Assembly: GCA_003242315.1 (NCBI GenBank)
Contig: QGUY01000203.1
Coordinates: forward strand, 1 to 7,275
Length of the DNA stretch: 7,275 bases
Direction: 5' to 3'
From: Bacteroidota bacterium
GTDB lineage: Bacteria > Bacteroidota > Bacteroidia > Cytophagales > Cyclobacteriaceae
Shown here: positions 1-7,216 of the stretch, piece after piece
Position numbering within the stretch: the first letter of the stretch is position 1
Layout: each line of letters starts with the position of its first letter
The notes under the pieces: generated by a model
What the model saw: the letters and a program-made list of their open reading frames with translations, nothing else
Database searches by the model: none
What the model was told of the DNA's origin: nothing
Translations under genes and position numbers: made by a program

Positions 1-1111
1 CCATACCCTTTTTTTCCCCGGCAAAACTGAGGATGAACAGGCCCTAGAGGGCGCCGTTTACGTGGGTGACGAGTATGATCTCTCGCCTAGACTGACGCTA
101 TATGCTGGCTTGCGGTATTCGTTCTACAATTATCTCGGTCCGAAGAGCGTCATTCAATACTTACCCGGTCAGCCGCGATCGGAAGGTTCTATGTTCGACA
201 CGCTTCACTATGACAAGGGCAAGTCTATAGCAACTTATCATGGTCCTGAACCGCGGGCTTCGATACGCTATATGCTCGGAAAGGATGCGTCGGTGAAGCT
301 CAGCTATCAGCGCATGCGTCAGTATATTCACATGTTGTCGAATACCACTGCGATTTCTCCCACAGATACCTGGAAGCTTAGTGATTCCTATGTTAGACCA
401 CAGGTGGGCGATCAGTTTTCCATTGGATATTACCGGAATTTCAAAGCCAATACCATTGAGACATCCATCGAAGCGTACTACAAAACATTGCAAGACTTCC
501 TTGATTTCCGCGGAGGCGCGCTGCTGACGATGAACCACAACATCGAGACCGACGTCATCGGGACACAGGGACGCGCCTACGGTGTTGAGCTTATGCTGAA
601 GAAGGTAACAGGAAAACTCAACGGATGGATCAGCTACACGTACTCGCGCTCATTCCTGAAGACCGTAGGCACCGAAACAGGGGAGACGATCAATGACGGT
701 CTGGAGTATCCCAGCAACTATGACAAACCGCACGATGTGACAGTAATCAGTAATTATCGCTTCAGCAGAAGGTTCAGTGTCTCACTCAACTTCACTTACA
801 GTACCGGACGCCCTATAACCGTTCCCGTGCAGCGGTATGTGCTTGATGGCGCCGAGCGGCTGCTGTATACGAACCGGAATCAGGCCCGTATTCCCGACTA
901 CTACCGCTTTGACCTTGGGATGAATATTGAAGGGAACCATAAGATTCGCAAGCTGGCGCACAGCTCCTGGACGCTTTCTGTGTATAACATTACCGGAAGG
1001 AAAAATGCATACTCAGTCTTCTTCAGGTCTGAGGACGGTGAGATCAGAGGATACAGACTGTCCATCTTTGCACAGCCCATCCCTACAATAACATACAACT
1101 TTAGATTCTGA
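1..1111 (+). CDS. TonB-dependent outer-membrane receptor, C-terminal part (5' truncated by window edge)
   Basis: The reading frame is open from base 2 to the stop at 1109-1111, giving 369 visible residues; the true start lies outside the window. What is seen is the C-terminal portion of a beta-barrel: alternating aromatic/polar strands, segments such as RPQVGDQFSIGYYRNF, AYGVELMLKK and WISYTYSRSF, a late YPSNYDKPHDV stretch, STGRPITVP and YYRFDLGMN, and the terminal TITYNFRF with a final phenylalanine, the usual signal for outer-membrane insertion. Such receptors import bulky ligands using TonB/ExbBD energy. Full-length relatives are roughly 750-950 residues, so the plug and any N-terminal carboxypeptidase-like regulatory domain would be upstream. 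The DUF4249 gene begins 4 bases after the stop, a pairing common in Bacteroidota. The substrate cannot be read from this fragment. The family call is secure. Confidence 0.93.
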   Translation, partial: HTLFFPGKTEDEQALEGAVYVGDEYDLSPRLTLYAGLRYSFYNYLGPKSVIQYLPGQPRSEGSMFDTLHYDKGKSIATYHGPEPRASIRYMLGKDASVKLSYQRMRQYIHMLSNTTAISPTDTWKLSDSYVRPQVGDQFSIGYYRNFKANTIETSIEAYYKTLQDFLDFRGGALLTMNHNIETDVIGTQGRAYGVELMLKKVTGKLNGWISYTYSRSFLKTVGTETGETINDGLEYPSNYDKPHDVTVISNYRFSRRFSVSLNFTYSTGRPITVPVQRYVLDGAERLLYTNRNQARIPDYYRFDLGMNIEGNHKIRKLAHSSWTLSVYNITGRKNAYSVFFRSEDGEIRGYRLSIFAQPIPTITYNFRF

Positions 1112-1115
1112 GCGA

Positions 1116-2276
1116 ATGATCCGCACCCTCTCCATCTTATTGTGTTTCGTGCTGTATGTCGCGCTGAGTTGTGTCGACCCATTCAACCCACCTCAGGCTG
1201 AGTCGACTACCCAGTATCTTGTTGTCGATGGAATCGTGGATTTGGCTGATCCTGAGTCAAGGATCAGGCTGAGCCGATCCATGCCGCTGAATCAACGTGA
1301 AGCGCCGGTGCCCGTGTCGGGTGCGGAGGTAAGAATAGAACTTGAAGATGGCACATTATTTTTTCTTCCCGAAGTTGCCTTTGGAGAATACAGTGCCACC
1401 GGCGTCACCCTTAACGATGGCCAGACGTGCAAGCTGAATATTCTGATAAACTCAGTCGAGCAATACGTTTCGGATCCCGTCACGTTCAGGGAATCTCCTC
1501 CCATTGACAGCATAACATGGAGTTCCGACGGACGTGAAGTGAGTTTTGAGGTGACGACCCATGACGGCGAGGGCGATTCCCGATATTACCGCTGGAAGAC
1601 GGTCGAGACTACGATGTACAACTCCACACACAACTCGGTTCTTATCTGGGACCCCGTTTTGGAGCAAGTAAGAAACCGGCTACCGGAAGAATGGATTTAT
1701 TATTGCTGGAAAACCACGCCGTTCTCAGATATCGATATATTCAGTACAAAAGGGTTGGCGGAAGACAAGGTGATAAAGCATCGCATATTCTCAATACCTG
1801 CCAACAGCTGGAAGTTGGGTGTGAAATACAGTCTTCAGGTAAAGCAGTTCGTCATTGACCAGGACGAATTCAACTTCTGGACTGAACTGCGGAAAAACAC
1901 AGAAAGCATCGGAACCATTTTCGACCCTCAGCCCACACAGGTGACCGGAAATATTAACTCGATTGATCCGGATATGCCAAAAGCCCTGGGGTATTTCAGC
2001 ATAGGCCGATCAGCCGAAGACAGGATTTTTGTCTCAGTTACCGAATTGCCGCATCCCGACGGTGGCTACGAGCGCGCTCTGCCTATCTGCGATCCGTTTG
2101 ATGTCGACACGATATTTGTGAGCGACTACCTCGCCAGCGACAAGTCGATGCTAATCATCAATGGTGTTACCCTGGGTGCTCCGTTTATTATTGCATACCT
2201 GAGCGCTCCGACATACTGTATCGACTGCAGGATTATTCACGGAGGTACTAACCGCAGACCCGAATTTTGGGAATAA
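1116..2276 (+). CDS. DUF4249 domain-containing lipoprotein, partner of the TonB-dependent receptor
   Basis: This 386-residue protein starts with a short basic, hydrophobic signal sequence ending VALSC, so Cys19 is the probable lipidated residue; the alanine at -3 is a relaxed lipobox. The mature protein begins VDPFNPP and moves into a beta-rich region (about 31-125, with QYLVVDGIVD and GEYSATG). Family-typical landmarks follow: YYCWKT (195-200), FDPQPTQVTGNI (269-280), LGYFS (291-295) and a C-terminal CIDCRIIHGGTNRRPEFW (368-385). Length and landmarks match DUF4249, a family of unknown function commonly encoded next to TonB-dependent receptors. By analogy with SusC/SusD it may be a surface ligand-binding partner, but that is inference. 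The ATG at 1116 is chosen because it gives the complete signal peptide and lies 4 bases after the receptor stop. The gene shares an operon with the receptor and the MG2/plug-like gene, which starts 12 bases downstream. Confidence 0.92.
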   Translation: MIRTLSILLCFVLYVALSCVDPFNPPQAESTTQYLVVDGIVDLADPESRIRLSRSMPLNQREAPVPVSGAEVRIELEDGTLFFLPEVAFGEYSATGVTLNDGQTCKLNILINSVEQYVSDPVTFRESPPIDSITWSSDGREVSFEVTTHDGEGDSRYYRWKTVETTMYNSTHNSVLIWDPVLEQVRNRLPEEWIYYCWKTTPFSDIDIFSTKGLAEDKVIKHRIFSIPANSWKLGVKYSLQVKQFVIDQDEFNFWTELRKNTESIGTIFDPQPTQVTGNINSIDPDMPKALGYFSIGRSAEDRIFVSVTELPHPDGGYERALPICDPFDVDTIFVSDYLASDKSMLIINGVTLGAPFIIAYLSAPTYCIDCRIIHGGTNRRPEFWE

Positions 2277-2288
2277 TCATTAAAGAAA

Positions 2289-4685
2289 ATGACCTTGCTC
2301 CGTCTCTTCCTGATACTCCTCACATCTTCGCCCATAGCGCTGGGGCTCGCGCAGGGTATCACAGATCCTGGCAATAAACTTGACGCGTATCGCAAACAAA
2401 ACCTCCAGGAGAAGGTATTCATTCATACCGACAGGACAACCTACATCACGGGAGATTACATCTGGCTTCGCGCCTACGTCGTTGACGGTTCCCTGCATCG
2501 TCCCCTGGGAATGAGCCGTGTTGTGTATGTAGAAATTCTCGACGCGGCGAATCAGGCAGTTCTTCAGGCTAAAGTACCGGTGAAAGACGGTGCGGGCCAC
2601 ACGTCGATGTTCCTTCCTGCAAGTCTTAATTCGGGAAACTACACGTTGAGAGCCTATACGCGCTGGATGAGAAATTATAGTCCGGACTTTTTCTTCCACC
2701 GCCCCATCACGATTGTAAATCCATTCAAGCCTTTGGGTTTGCAACAACAGGTTGTCAGTCAGGACCTCGACATACAGTTCTTTGCGGAAGGTGGAAACAT
2801 GGTCGCTGGTATCGAAGGGAAAGTTGCCTTTCGTGTAGTGGACGCCACAGGCAAAGGCCTATCCTCCTTCAGAGGTTATGTGCTGACGGGCGACGAAGAT
2901 ACTGTCGCGATGTTTACTCCCGTTCGGTTTGGGCTGGGAAATTTCACAATCACACCTCAGGCGGGTGTTGAGTACAGCGCGGTCATTACCGATGGGCGCG
3001 GACGTGTGCTCGGACGTAAGAGTCTTCCTGTTGTCATGGAAAAAGGGTATGCGTTGTCAGTGTACGAGCAGGACGGCCGCGTTTCTATTGCTGTGCGTTC
3101 CAACGATCCGAATTCCACGCTGCAGCCGCAGGTGACGGTGATCGTTCACAACCGCCTTGCAGCAATGCAGGTGCTGCGCGGGCAGCTGTCTTCGGGAAGG
3201 ACGGTCTTCAGGGTCGACAAAGCAAGGCTCCGCGACGGCATTACCCACATCACCGTGTTCGACTACGAGGGTCGACCTGTTTGCGAGCGACTGATCTTCA
3301 AGCGTCCCGAGAATTTGCTCAGCATTGAAGCGGTTGCCGACAGGAAGGTTGTGCAGACTCGCGACGCAATCAAAACCAGACTGTCAACCACTGATGCTCA
3401 GGGCCAGCGTAAACCCGCATCCCTGTCCGTTTCCGTATTTCGACTTGATTCGCTGCAATACGAAGAGCGCGTAAACATAGCCGCATATCTTCTCCTGACC
3501 TCCGATCTTCCGGGCACGATCGAATCGCCTGAATACTATTTCAGCGCAGCCGAAGATGCAGCCGTTTGTGCCGATAACCTGATGCTGACGCACGGATGGC
3601 GTAGGTTTACATGGCAGCAACTTAACGAGGAAACTGAGCACAAGTTCGAACCCGAGTATAGAGGCCATCTCATAACAGGTAGGTTGGTGAACGCGGAAGA
3701 TGGCACCCCGGCACCGACGATTCCGGTTTACCTGTCCGTCCCGGGGAAGAGATTCCATTTTAGAGGAACGCAGAGCAAAATCGACGGAAGGGTTGTTCAT
3801 GAGTTGGCCGACTTTTATGGTCCGGGGCAGCTCATCATTCAAACGGACTGGAGCAAGGACTCAACATACCGCTATACATTGGATAATCCGTTCGACAGCC
3901 GCATGAGTGATCGTTTCCCCGTGCGGCATTTCAGCCTGGATCCGTCGTTTGAGTCGACCGTCCTTGCGAGGAGCGTCAACATGCAGCTTCACAACGCCTA
4001 TCGTGAAGAAGAAAAGAACAAGATCATTCCTCCGCATAACGATACCCTTGTTTTCTACAGGATCCCTGATCAGCAGTATTACCTTGACGACTACACGCGC
4101 TTCCCCGTGATGGAGGAAGTCATGCGTGAATATGTATCAGCGATCATGGTCAGAAAACGACAAGGAAAGTACTACTTCCACGTGCTGAACAACAAAACCA
4201 AGGAAATGTTCAGGGAGAACCCTCTCGTACTGCTCGACGGTGTACCATTGTTCAACGTTAATTCGATTATCGAATTCGATCCGTTGAAAGTGAAGCGACT
4301 TGACGTTGTGTCGACAAGGTATTTTTATGGCAGGACGTCCTATATGGGTATCACAAGCTACGCCACCTACACAGGTGATCTCGCAGGCTTTCAAATTGAC
4401 AGACGCGCGTTGGTGGTGCCGTATGACGGCCTGAGCTGGCAGCGCGAATTTTACTCGCCTGTGTACGAAACGGAGGATCAGATCAAAAGCAGGCTGCCCG
4501 ACCACCGTACGCTATTGTACTGGGCGCCGGATATCAAGACTAGCAAAGATGCGCCGACAGAACTGGTCTTTTATGCGGGTGATCTGCCAGGGACCTACCT
4601 CATGTTTGTTCAAGGCCTGACGCCGGATGGTATGCCGGGAACGGCGCAGCTTACGTTTGAAGTTGAAGAAAGAGATGTAGACTGA
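2289..4685 (+). CDS. Secreted MG2-like protein with C-terminal TonB-plug-like segment
   Basis: This 798-residue protein has an N-terminal signal peptide (about 1-22, ending near ALGLAQG). Residues 41-65 (EKVFIHTDRTTYITGDYIWL and on) match the opening of alpha-2-macroglobulin MG2-type domains, and residues 66-145 continue that beta-sandwich, including SGNYTLRAYTRWM (115-127). The middle (about 160-450) is more beta-rich repeats, with LMLTHGWRRFTW at 431-442, a landmark I recognise from Bacteroidota relatives. Residues 645-697 resemble a TonB receptor plug: PLVLLDGVPLF, then DPLKVKRLDVV, then YFYGRTSYMGITSY. No barrel follows. Instead the end holds TLLYWAPDIKT (741-751) and a beta-sandwich-like FYAGDLPGTYLMFVQG. 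No thioester motif was seen. The function is not known; it is probably periplasmic or attached to the envelope and serves the receptor encoded in the same operon. The start at 2289 follows an A-rich TAAAGAAA and gives the full signal peptide. The gene ends against the convergent regulator with no gap. Confidence 0.86.
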   Translation: MTLLRLFLILLTSSPIALGLAQGITDPGNKLDAYRKQNLQEKVFIHTDRTTYITGDYIWLRAYVVDGSLHRPLGMSRVVYVEILDAANQAVLQAKVPVKDGAGHTSMFLPASLNSGNYTLRAYTRWMRNYSPDFFFHRPITIVNPFKPLGLQQQVVSQDLDIQFFAEGGNMVAGIEGKVAFRVVDATGKGLSSFRGYVLTGDEDTVAMFTPVRFGLGNFTITPQAGVEYSAVITDGRGRVLGRKSLPVVMEKGYALSVYEQDGRVSIAVRSNDPNSTLQPQVTVIVHNRLAAMQVLRGQLSSGRTVFRVDKARLRDGITHITVFDYEGRPVCERLIFKRPENLLSIEAVADRKVVQTRDAIKTRLSTTDAQGQRKPASLSVSVFRLDSLQYEERVNIAAYLLLTSDLPGTIESPEYYFSAAEDAAVCADNLMLTHGWRRFTWQQLNEETEHKFEPEYRGHLITGRLVNAEDGTPAPTIPVYLSVPGKRFHFRGTQSKIDGRVVHELADFYGPGQLIIQTDWSKDSTYRYTLDNPFDSRMSDRFPVRHFSLDPSFESTVLARSVNMQLHNAYREEEKNKIIPPHNDTLVFYRIPDQQYYLDDYTRFPVMEEVMREYVSAIMVRKRQGKYYFHVLNNKTKEMFRENPLVLLDGVPLFNVNSIIEFDPLKVKRLDVVSTRYFYGRTSYMGITSYATYTGDLAGFQIDRRALVVPYDGLSWQREFYSPVYETEDQIKSRLPDHRTLLYWAPDIKTSKDAPTELVFYAGDLPGTYLMFVQGLTPDGMPGTAQLTFEVEERDVD

Positions 4686-4689
4686 TCAG
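4682..4689. other. Palindrome fusing the stop codons of two convergent genes
   Basis: CTGATCAG is a perfect 8-base palindrome. Its central TGATCA supplies TGA to the plus-strand MG2/plug-like gene (4683-4685) and TGA to the minus-strand regulator (4686-4688), so the two coding regions abut with no intergenic base. I found no stem followed by a T-run on either side, so any terminator would have to lie within the opposing coding sequence. Confidence 0.85.
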
Positions 4690-5375
4690 ACGAATTTCAG
4701 CCCTTCGTGAGACAGCTGTTCATAGCGTTTCCTGTCGAAGACATACAGAAACGCGCCCTTCTTTGAGCTTCCCTTTTCCTTTTCATCGAGTTTCTTGAGG
4801 ATACCCAGGGACAGGATTTTTCGGCTGAAGTTGCGCCTGTCGAGTTTGGCCTGGTAAATTGCCTCATACAGGTTTTGCAGTTGAGGGAGCGTGAATTTCC
4901 TCGGCAGCAGTTCAAAGCCCACGGGATGGGTGGCGATCTTTTGCTGGAGACGCTCCACGGCCAGCTTTACCATTTGACCGTGATCGAAGATCAGGTCTGG
5001 CAGATTCTTTAGCGAACACCAATGGGGTTCGTGTTCCAGGTTCAGCTGCCGGCTATAGTCGGCAATGTTGATCAGTGCAAAATAGGCGATGGAGATAACA
5101 CGCGCTGCCGGATCACGATTCACGTCACCGAAGCAGTGAAGTTGCTCCATATAGATGTTATCGAGCCCGGTGAGCCTTTTCAGGATACGCGCCGCGGCGT
5201 CGTTTACGCTTTCCCTGGCATCAACAAAACCGCCGACCAGCGACCAGCGACCGGCCTCAGGTTCAAAGCTGCGTTTAACGATGAGTACCTTGAGCTCGCG
5301 CCCATCAAATCCAAAGATGATACAGTCTGCTGCCACGAGCAGCCGGTCAGCTTTTCGGTAATGCTGTGGGGTCAT
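4686..5375 (-). CDS. Nudix-domain winged-helix transcriptional regulator (NrtR/AraR-like)
   Basis: This 229-residue protein has a Nudix-fold domain (about 10-145, beginning with LLVAADCIIFGFDGRELKVL) followed by a winged-helix DNA-binding domain (about 152-225, with FTLPQLQNLYEAIYQAKLDR then RNFSRKIL). This is the architecture of the NrtR/AraR group, which includes a Nudix-type arabinose-responsive repressor in Bacteroides. The Nudix box at residues 49-71 keeps G49, E55, R63 and G70, but the glutamates of the REUxEExGU core are replaced (I64, R67, L68), so hydrolase activity is unlikely and ligand sensing is the probable role. The gene lies 55 bases downstream of the sugar symporter on the same strand and is probably co-transcribed with it, so the ligand may be the transported sugar or a derivative. 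The specific sugar cannot be inferred. The ATG at 5375 fits the usual N-terminus. A true pyrophosphatase with an HTH tail is less likely because of the lost catalytic residues. Confidence 0.9.
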   Translation of the reverse strand: MTPQHYRKADRLLVAADCIIFGFDGRELKVLIVKRSFEPEAGRWSLVGGFVDARESVNDAAARILKRLTGLDNIYMEQLHCFGDVNRDPAARVISIAYFALINIADYSRQLNLEHEPHWCSLKNLPDLIFDHGQMVKLAVERLQQKIATHPVGFELLPRKFTLPQLQNLYEAIYQAKLDRRNFSRKILSLGILKKLDEKEKGSSKKGAFLYVFDRKRYEQLSHEGLKFV

Positions 5376-5430
5376 TCACGCGTCGTTTGATCGAAGTCGG
5401 ATAAGGCGTACTGTAATGACGGCTGACGCA

Positions 5431-7182
5431 TCAACCGGTGAAGTACAGGTACGCGATCATGATAAACACAAGGAGCAGTGCGGAAGTGACCACATCCTTG
5501 GCAGTCCATGACGCTCTCGTCCTGCGGCGATCTTCTTCCGTCATAGTTGAGAATGTAAGTCCTGAAATCTTGTCGTACGCTGGTGCTGGTGAAGCATAGC
5601 TGACACCGATCATCACAAGGATACATACGATAGTGATCAGGAGGCTGTAGTACTGGAAGAAGGTATTGTTAACGATCCACAGGAACGAGCCCGGTTCGTA
5701 ATTGAAGTTCTCCAAAAGTTTAACGGGCGTGTCGACAGCGAGGCGGAACAGACCCATGGCAAAGCCTACGATGAGCGCTGCAAGACATCCCTTGGCGTTT
5801 AGCCGCTTCATGAAAATGCCAAAGAAGAAGACGACGAAGATAGGAGGGGCAAGGTATGCCTGAACGCCCTGCAGGTAATCGTACAACCCCTTACCGCCCT
5901 GGATCACCGGGATCCACAGGAGGCCAACGACTACCATTACGGTTGTAGCTACACGGCCAATCCACACGAGGCGATCCTGCGACGCGTTCGGCCGCAGTCG
6001 TGAGTAAAAGTCCATCGTAAACAGGGTGGAAGACGCGTTGAATACACCGGCGAGCGAGCTCATCAGTGCCGCAAGGAGTCCGGCCACTACAATTCCGCGA
6101 ACGCCAATAGGCAATACGTGAACAACCATCATCGGGAAAGCCTGCTGCGCATTGTCGCGGATGAGTTCACCGTTGGCGTCAAAGAGCGTTTCCTGAAGTA
6201 CTGGGATAGAACCGCTCTTGGCGAGCGCGAAGCAGATCATGCCGGGGATGATAAAGATGAACACAGGCGAAAGCTTGAGATAGGCTGCCCAGATAGAGCC
6301 GCGCCGTGCTTGTGTTTCATCACGCGCGCCAAGCGTGCGTTGTACAATGTATTGGTCGGTACACCAATACCACAGACCAATGATGGGAGCGCAAAAGAGC
6401 ATTCCCAGCCATGGATAATTATCATTGAAGTACCAGGCCATCCGACCGGGCTCTTTCACCGGCGCCCAGGTCGACTCTACGCCTGCAGGTACCAGCGGCT
6501 TCCACAGGTTGAACATTTCAGTGCCGCATATCTCGCGAAGCTTGTCCCATCCGCCAAGCGCTTCCAGGCCGTAAATGGTCACCATGAACGATCCAAAAAT
6601 CAGGATAATGGTTTGGAAGGCTTCCGTGTATGCCACGGCGCGAAATCCACCTACCACGGTGTATAAACCGGTTAGAACGATCACGAGGATCGAACCAAAC
6701 CAGAAGCTATCGAGTCCAAAAAAATCGAGGTCGGGGAGCAGTACGGCAAACACTACGCCGCCGGCAAATATGCCAACGGCGATCTTAGTCAACACGTACG
6801 CCACAAGCGAAATCACAGAAAGGAATGTGCGCGCCTGGGGCGAGAACCGACGCTCAAGAAACTCGGGCATCGTGTACACTCCCGATCGCATATAGAAAGG
6901 TACCATCACCCATCCTAACACCAGCAAACACCAGGCGTGCAGTTCGTAGTGCGCGAGTGCAACACCGTCAGTGGCTCCTGATCCTGCGAGTCCAACAAGG
7001 TGTTCTGATCCAATATTAGAGGCAAATATGGATGCACCCACAATGAACCAGCCAAGATGCCTTCCCGCCAGGAAGTAATCTTCTGCTGAGTCCTTTCTGC
7101 GCGCCATTGCCCAAATGGATACACCTGCGACAATCGCGAAATAGAGAAACACAATGATCCAATCGAGGGTACCGAGTAGCAT
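5431..7182 (-). CDS. Sodium/sugar symporter of the SSS family (SGLT/vSGLT-like)
   Basis: This 583-residue inner-membrane protein couples sodium entry to solute uptake. About 14 membrane segments can be traced, from residues 5-25 to a last helix at 562-581 after a charged cytoplasmic linker (about 540-560). Landmarks are FASNIGSEHLVGLAGSG (53-69), GVYTMPEFLERRF (101-113), GLYTVVGGFRAV (172-183), WYWCTDQYIVQRTL (271-284), YLKLSP (301-306), ALMSSLAGVFNASSTLFTMD (372-391) and YLQGVQAYLAPPI (436-448). By alignment from memory to human SGLT1 and Vibrio SGLT, sugar-binding positions are kept at H61, E80, Y272, W273, K303 and Q438, and the Na2 site at A54, I57, A372, S375 and S376. The hydrophilic loop at about 212-256 is longer than in vSGLT. 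A hexose or related sugar (or polyol) is the likely substrate, though which one is unknown. ATG 7182 puts the first helix at the N-terminus as usual. The downstream regulator is probably in the same transcript. Confidence 0.93.
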   Translation of the reverse strand: MLLGTLDWIIVFLYFAIVAGVSIWAMARRKDSAEDYFLAGRHLGWFIVGASIFASNIGSEHLVGLAGSGATDGVALAHYELHAWCLLVLGWVMVPFYMRSGVYTMPEFLERRFSPQARTFLSVISLVAYVLTKIAVGIFAGGVVFAVLLPDLDFFGLDSFWFGSILVIVLTGLYTVVGGFRAVAYTEAFQTIILIFGSFMVTIYGLEALGGWDKLREICGTEMFNLWKPLVPAGVESTWAPVKEPGRMAWYFNDNYPWLGMLFCAPIIGLWYWCTDQYIVQRTLGARDETQARRGSIWAAYLKLSPVFIFIIPGMICFALAKSGSIPVLQETLFDANGELIRDNAQQAFPMMVVHVLPIGVRGIVVAGLLAALMSSLAGVFNASSTLFTMDFYSRLRPNASQDRLVWIGRVATTVMVVVGLLWIPVIQGGKGLYDYLQGVQAYLAPPIFVVFFFGIFMKRLNAKGCLAALIVGFAMGLFRLAVDTPVKLLENFNYEPGSFLWIVNNTFFQYYSLLITIVCILVMIGVSYASPAPAYDKISGLTFSTMTEEDRRRTRASWTAKDVVTSALLLVFIMIAYLYFTG

Positions 7183-7191
7183 AGTCTTAGG

Positions 7192-7216
7192 TTTACGTGG
7201 TGGTAGGTTGCGTAAA
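7192..7216. promoter_or_regulatory. Inverted repeat in the symporter leader, candidate operator or mRNA hairpin
   Basis: Six-base arms TTTACG (7192-7197) and CGTAAA (7211-7216) are perfect inverted complements separated by 13 bases. They lie 10 to 34 bases upstream of the symporter ATG (minus strand). The spacing would suit a dimeric winged-helix protein such as the one encoded in the same operon, or the arms could pair weakly in the mRNA near the start codon. Six-base arms can arise by chance, so this is only a candidate. Confidence 0.35.

Noticed and set aside
161..538. 125-codon minus-strand open frame
   Set aside because: It is antisense to the receptor barrel, which is a clear coding sequence.
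2280..2747. 155-codon minus-strand open frame at the start of the MG2/plug-like gene
   Set aside because: It is antisense to the signal peptide and MG2-like motif of the real gene, and its Arg/Cys/His-rich composition is typical of shadow frames.
3384..3842. 152-codon minus-strand open frame
   Set aside because: It is antisense to the middle of the MG2/plug-like gene, with no protein-like pattern.
4690..4800. Rho-independent terminator for the plus-strand operon inside the regulator 3' end
   Set aside because: The T-rich stretch near 4770-4788 has no stable stem in front of it.
5022..5390. 122-codon plus-strand open frame
   Set aside because: It is antisense to the Nudix domain of the regulator and has no recognisable features.
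5376..5430. Possible terminator or separate promoter in the 55 bases between symporter and regulator
   Set aside because: The only inverted repeat noticed is GCGTC/GACGC (5380-5384 and 5425-5429) with a 40-base loop and no T-run, and no TAnnTTTG element was seen. Co-transcription is the simpler reading.
6118..6666. 182-codon plus-strand open frame
   Set aside because: It lies wholly antisense to the symporter coding sequence, and its translation is basic and shows no recognisable family. The minus strand carries an unmistakable transporter here.
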